This document shows, one piece after another, positions 28,621-30,547 of a stretch of DNA of 30,547 bases. Positions within the stretch are counted from its first letter, which is position 1. Every line of letters starts with the position of its first letter. Under the pieces are notes generated by a model, which was not told the origin of the DNA, searched no databases, and saw only the letters and a list, made by a program, of their open reading frames with translations. The stretch is from assembly GCA_027596035.1 (NCBI GenBank), contig JADGJA010000204.1, forward strand, positions 1-30,547, read 5' to 3'. The stretch comes from Thoreauomyces humboldtii (Eukaryota; Chytridiomycota; Chytridiomycetes; Spizellomycetales; Powellomycetaceae). The position numbers were made by a program, and so were the translations under genes.

Positions 28621-29354
28621 GGGATGGACTCGACATCGAACTTCAGCGTGTCTACGATGGCGGAGAAGCTCCTGATCAAGTTGCGCGCGCTGTTGCCTTT
28701 CCGCACGACGCCGAAGCTCGGGAATCAGACCGTCGGCAGGGAGCGGGGCCGGTCCTAGTCCATTCCGATCGTGTTGAACCTCGACTATCGCTTCTCAAGG
28801 TGCATGTCGTTCACGAACTTCGATCCTCCTGGCGGATCGTTCTTCGGCACGATCCATGACTGAGGGATAACTTGCCAGCGGCGGAAGCCAAGGAAGTAGA
28901 AGACAACGCAACCCCGGGCTACTTCCCAAGCAGGGCTACCGCAACCGGACTTGACCCGCACACTTTGGGAGCTATCGAAAAAGCCTGATGCCGCCACTTT
29001 GGAGAATGGGGCTTTGTCGAGGAGTCCGCTTATCGCGAAAGAGCTCCATTTCGAGGAATCCGCCCAAGAGCCGGATTTACGTTAATCGAGTCCGACGAGC
29101 GGTGTTGTCGTCCGTTGTAGTTGCCGGAAGATGAGAAAGCCATATGCAATGCGCAGAGTCCCTTCGAGACTCGGTCTTGTCGCAGCGGTTATTAGGAGTC
29201 CGCCGCCTGTTGTTAGCTTCTGAAAGCTGGAACCAACTCTGATCGTCATACTGCCCACCGTCGGCGCGATCTCAAAATTGATTCCGAACATCGATAATCC
29301 GGATTTGCTTTTTCAAGACATGACGACGGAGCAAAAAATCTTTGAATTCTTCGG
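28621..29354. other. Unrecognised sequence between the two relics
   Basis: A rightward frame continues to 28758 (AGLFDSAIVESRQALG at its start is still esterase-like) and then loses similarity. The rest, to 29354, has no recognisable gene on either strand and may be further decayed esterase sequence. Confidence 0.35.
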
Positions 29355-29888
29355 TTAAGAGCGTGAGGGGAAAAAGATCTCCCGCCGTACAGGGAGAAGA
29401 GCTTTACAGAGAAGGATCAACTCTTGTTCAGACGGCACAAAGTCACCGACCGGCGGTAGGCGACTCTTTGGTGCCAGATCAAACTTTATGAGGGCAAAGC
29501 TATTGGTCGCTGTTACAGGCTCCATTGCGAGCTCAACGATCAGATGGGAAGAGTCAGAACACATCTTCAAAAGACAGGTGCAATCACCAACATCCACCGA
29601 AGACTCCTGGTTGCGGTGAGAACATGTCTTACCCCAGCACGCCATGTTAGGCGCGCAGTCTGAGATCGGAAATATTTCAGCAAGAGATGACAAGAAGGGG
29701 TCGAAGACAACAGCTCACGTACTTGGGGGCACGACAGGTTCGCGAGCCTCGATCTCGACCCCGCCACATGCGCCGGGCCCCCGATAACCGCCGGGGCACC
29801 CAACGTCCTCGGAAGGTTCACGAGCAACGATGGGAGCTGCGAGAGCGAGGGAGGCCATGTAGAGAGTAAGTCCAATGGAGAGCTTCAC
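29355..29888 (-). pseudogene. Second copy of the secreted-peptide gene, start codon lost
   Basis: This is a paralogue of the 7985-8313 gene. Exon 1 (29888-29723) encodes KLSIGLTLYMASLALAAP, then VAREPSEDVGCPGGYRGP, ACGGVEIEAREPVVPP, and ends in the same phase-1 GTACGT donor. The second exon starts at 29659 with NCAPNMACW, matching NCSPGMKCW of the first copy, and then either stops at a GTAAGA donor or reads on to 29355 with additional cysteines. The codon at the position of the start ATG is GTG (29888-29886); the next in-frame ATG is 10 codons in, inside the signal peptide. The protein is otherwise open, so this is either a recent pseudogene or a gene with a start I cannot see. A TATATA box is kept about 65 bp upstream. 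Confidence 0.6.
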
Positions 29889-30547
29889 GTTTGTGTAGAT
29901 GCGGAGCGATGATGATGTGATGCATGGACGGCTACAGAATCGGGCCCGTGGTCATATATACCCTTCCTGGATGCCAGGACAGGTACAGGTAGCCGTAACT
30001 TCCTGCGGCGCCATGGCGGCAGACCGGAAGATTCTTCGAACGTCGAATGTTAACCAGGAATGGCCAGAACACGAGGGTGGCTGGACGTAATGAAGTACTG
30101 TAGTCGCGAACACCAGGCTTCAGGGAAACGGTCGAATCTACTCTACAGTACCTCTTTGAGCTTGAGACAGAGAAAAGAAAGCGGTCTGAACTATTGAATA
30201 TGACTCATTGACCTATTGTTGCCGATCAAACATGAAGAAAGTCTGCCCACCGTATACAGTACACGGGTATATCCGTGGATACAGCCGCATTGTACAACGT
30301 CCCCCATGGCCCATGGACCGTTAAAAAGAGGGAAAGTTTTGATCGACATTTCGTGCCGCTAGCGAACCGGGCTATAAAGCCTAGGAGAGTTGTTTGTGTC
30401 CATATATCGTACGAGACAGAGAGCGGCCACCGTTCAATCCTAGCAGCTCTGTATTCCAGCCCCACCGCTCAAGCATTGACAGCGAATGGGCCCGAACCCA
30501 GGGAAGCGTCGTTTGGTCTGCCGAAATCATGCCTTTCGCTCCGGGAG
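29889..30547. other. Right edge, upstream of the second peptide copy
   Basis: It contains the TATATA element at 29955-29960 and otherwise no recognisable gene. A leftward open frame at 30465-30226 has no splice, promoter or family support. Confidence 0.4.
29955..29960 (-). promoter_or_regulatory. TATA box of the second secreted-peptide copy
   Basis: TATATA lies about 67-72 bp upstream of the former start codon, matching the arrangement at 8372-8377. Confidence 0.4.

Overview
This window is nuclear DNA from a basidiomycete fungus. The evidence is that nearly every gene is cut by short GT-AG introns of about 60-105 bp, that codons can be followed across those introns by phase, and that the recognisable proteins (a germinal-centre-type kinase, saccharopine dehydrogenase, ADP/ATP carrier, a two-propeller coronin) read as fungal. 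I cannot fix the genus from sequence alone. Bases 1-154 look like a poor contig edge (long G, T and C runs).

Layout, left to right: 5'-truncated Ste20/GCKIII-type kinase (+, 155-1887); LYS1 (-, 2198-3561), with a Gcn4-type site upstream; a small unknown protein (+, 4462-5296) whose single 310-bp intron is filled with GCGAAGC mini-hairpins; a head-to-head pair of paralogous small proteins, one frameshifted (-, 5549-6066) and one intact (+, 7189-7727); a tiny secreted peptide gene (-, 7985-8313); a GPI-anchored type-B carboxylesterase (-, 8900-10950); a 4-kb stretch (10951-15031) with only weak coding signals and some repeats; a two-membrane-span sensor-like protein without an enzyme domain (-, 15032-17582); a type III (tandem) coronin of 924 aa (+, 18375-21844); a small unknown gene containing a duplication (-, 22231-22596); a tRNA-Ser(UGA) gene (-, 22672-22754); a seven-span membrane protein (+, 23517-24994); weak coding signals (24995-26096); the ADP/ATP carrier (-, 26097-27161); an esterase pseudogene without introns (+, about 27930-28620); and a second, start-codon-less copy of the secreted peptide gene (-, 29355-29888).

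How the genes relate: most are unrelated housekeeping genes (lysine synthesis, mitochondrial nucleotide exchange, actin dynamics, polarity signalling). The accessory theme is extracellular: the same pair of families, a carboxylesterase and a very small secreted peptide with repeated AREPVVPP motifs, occurs at about 8-11 kb (apparently functional) and again at about 28-30 kb (degenerate). The intact esterase and both peptide loci carry a TATATA element 60-95 bp before the start. The most unusual items are the secreted peptide with its phase-symmetric repeat exon, the intronic hairpin array, and the divergent duplicate pair. No transposon, CRISPR array or viral gene was recognised. Exon boundaries were worked out by hand from splice motifs, reading phase and paralogue or family similarity; no search or folding program was run.
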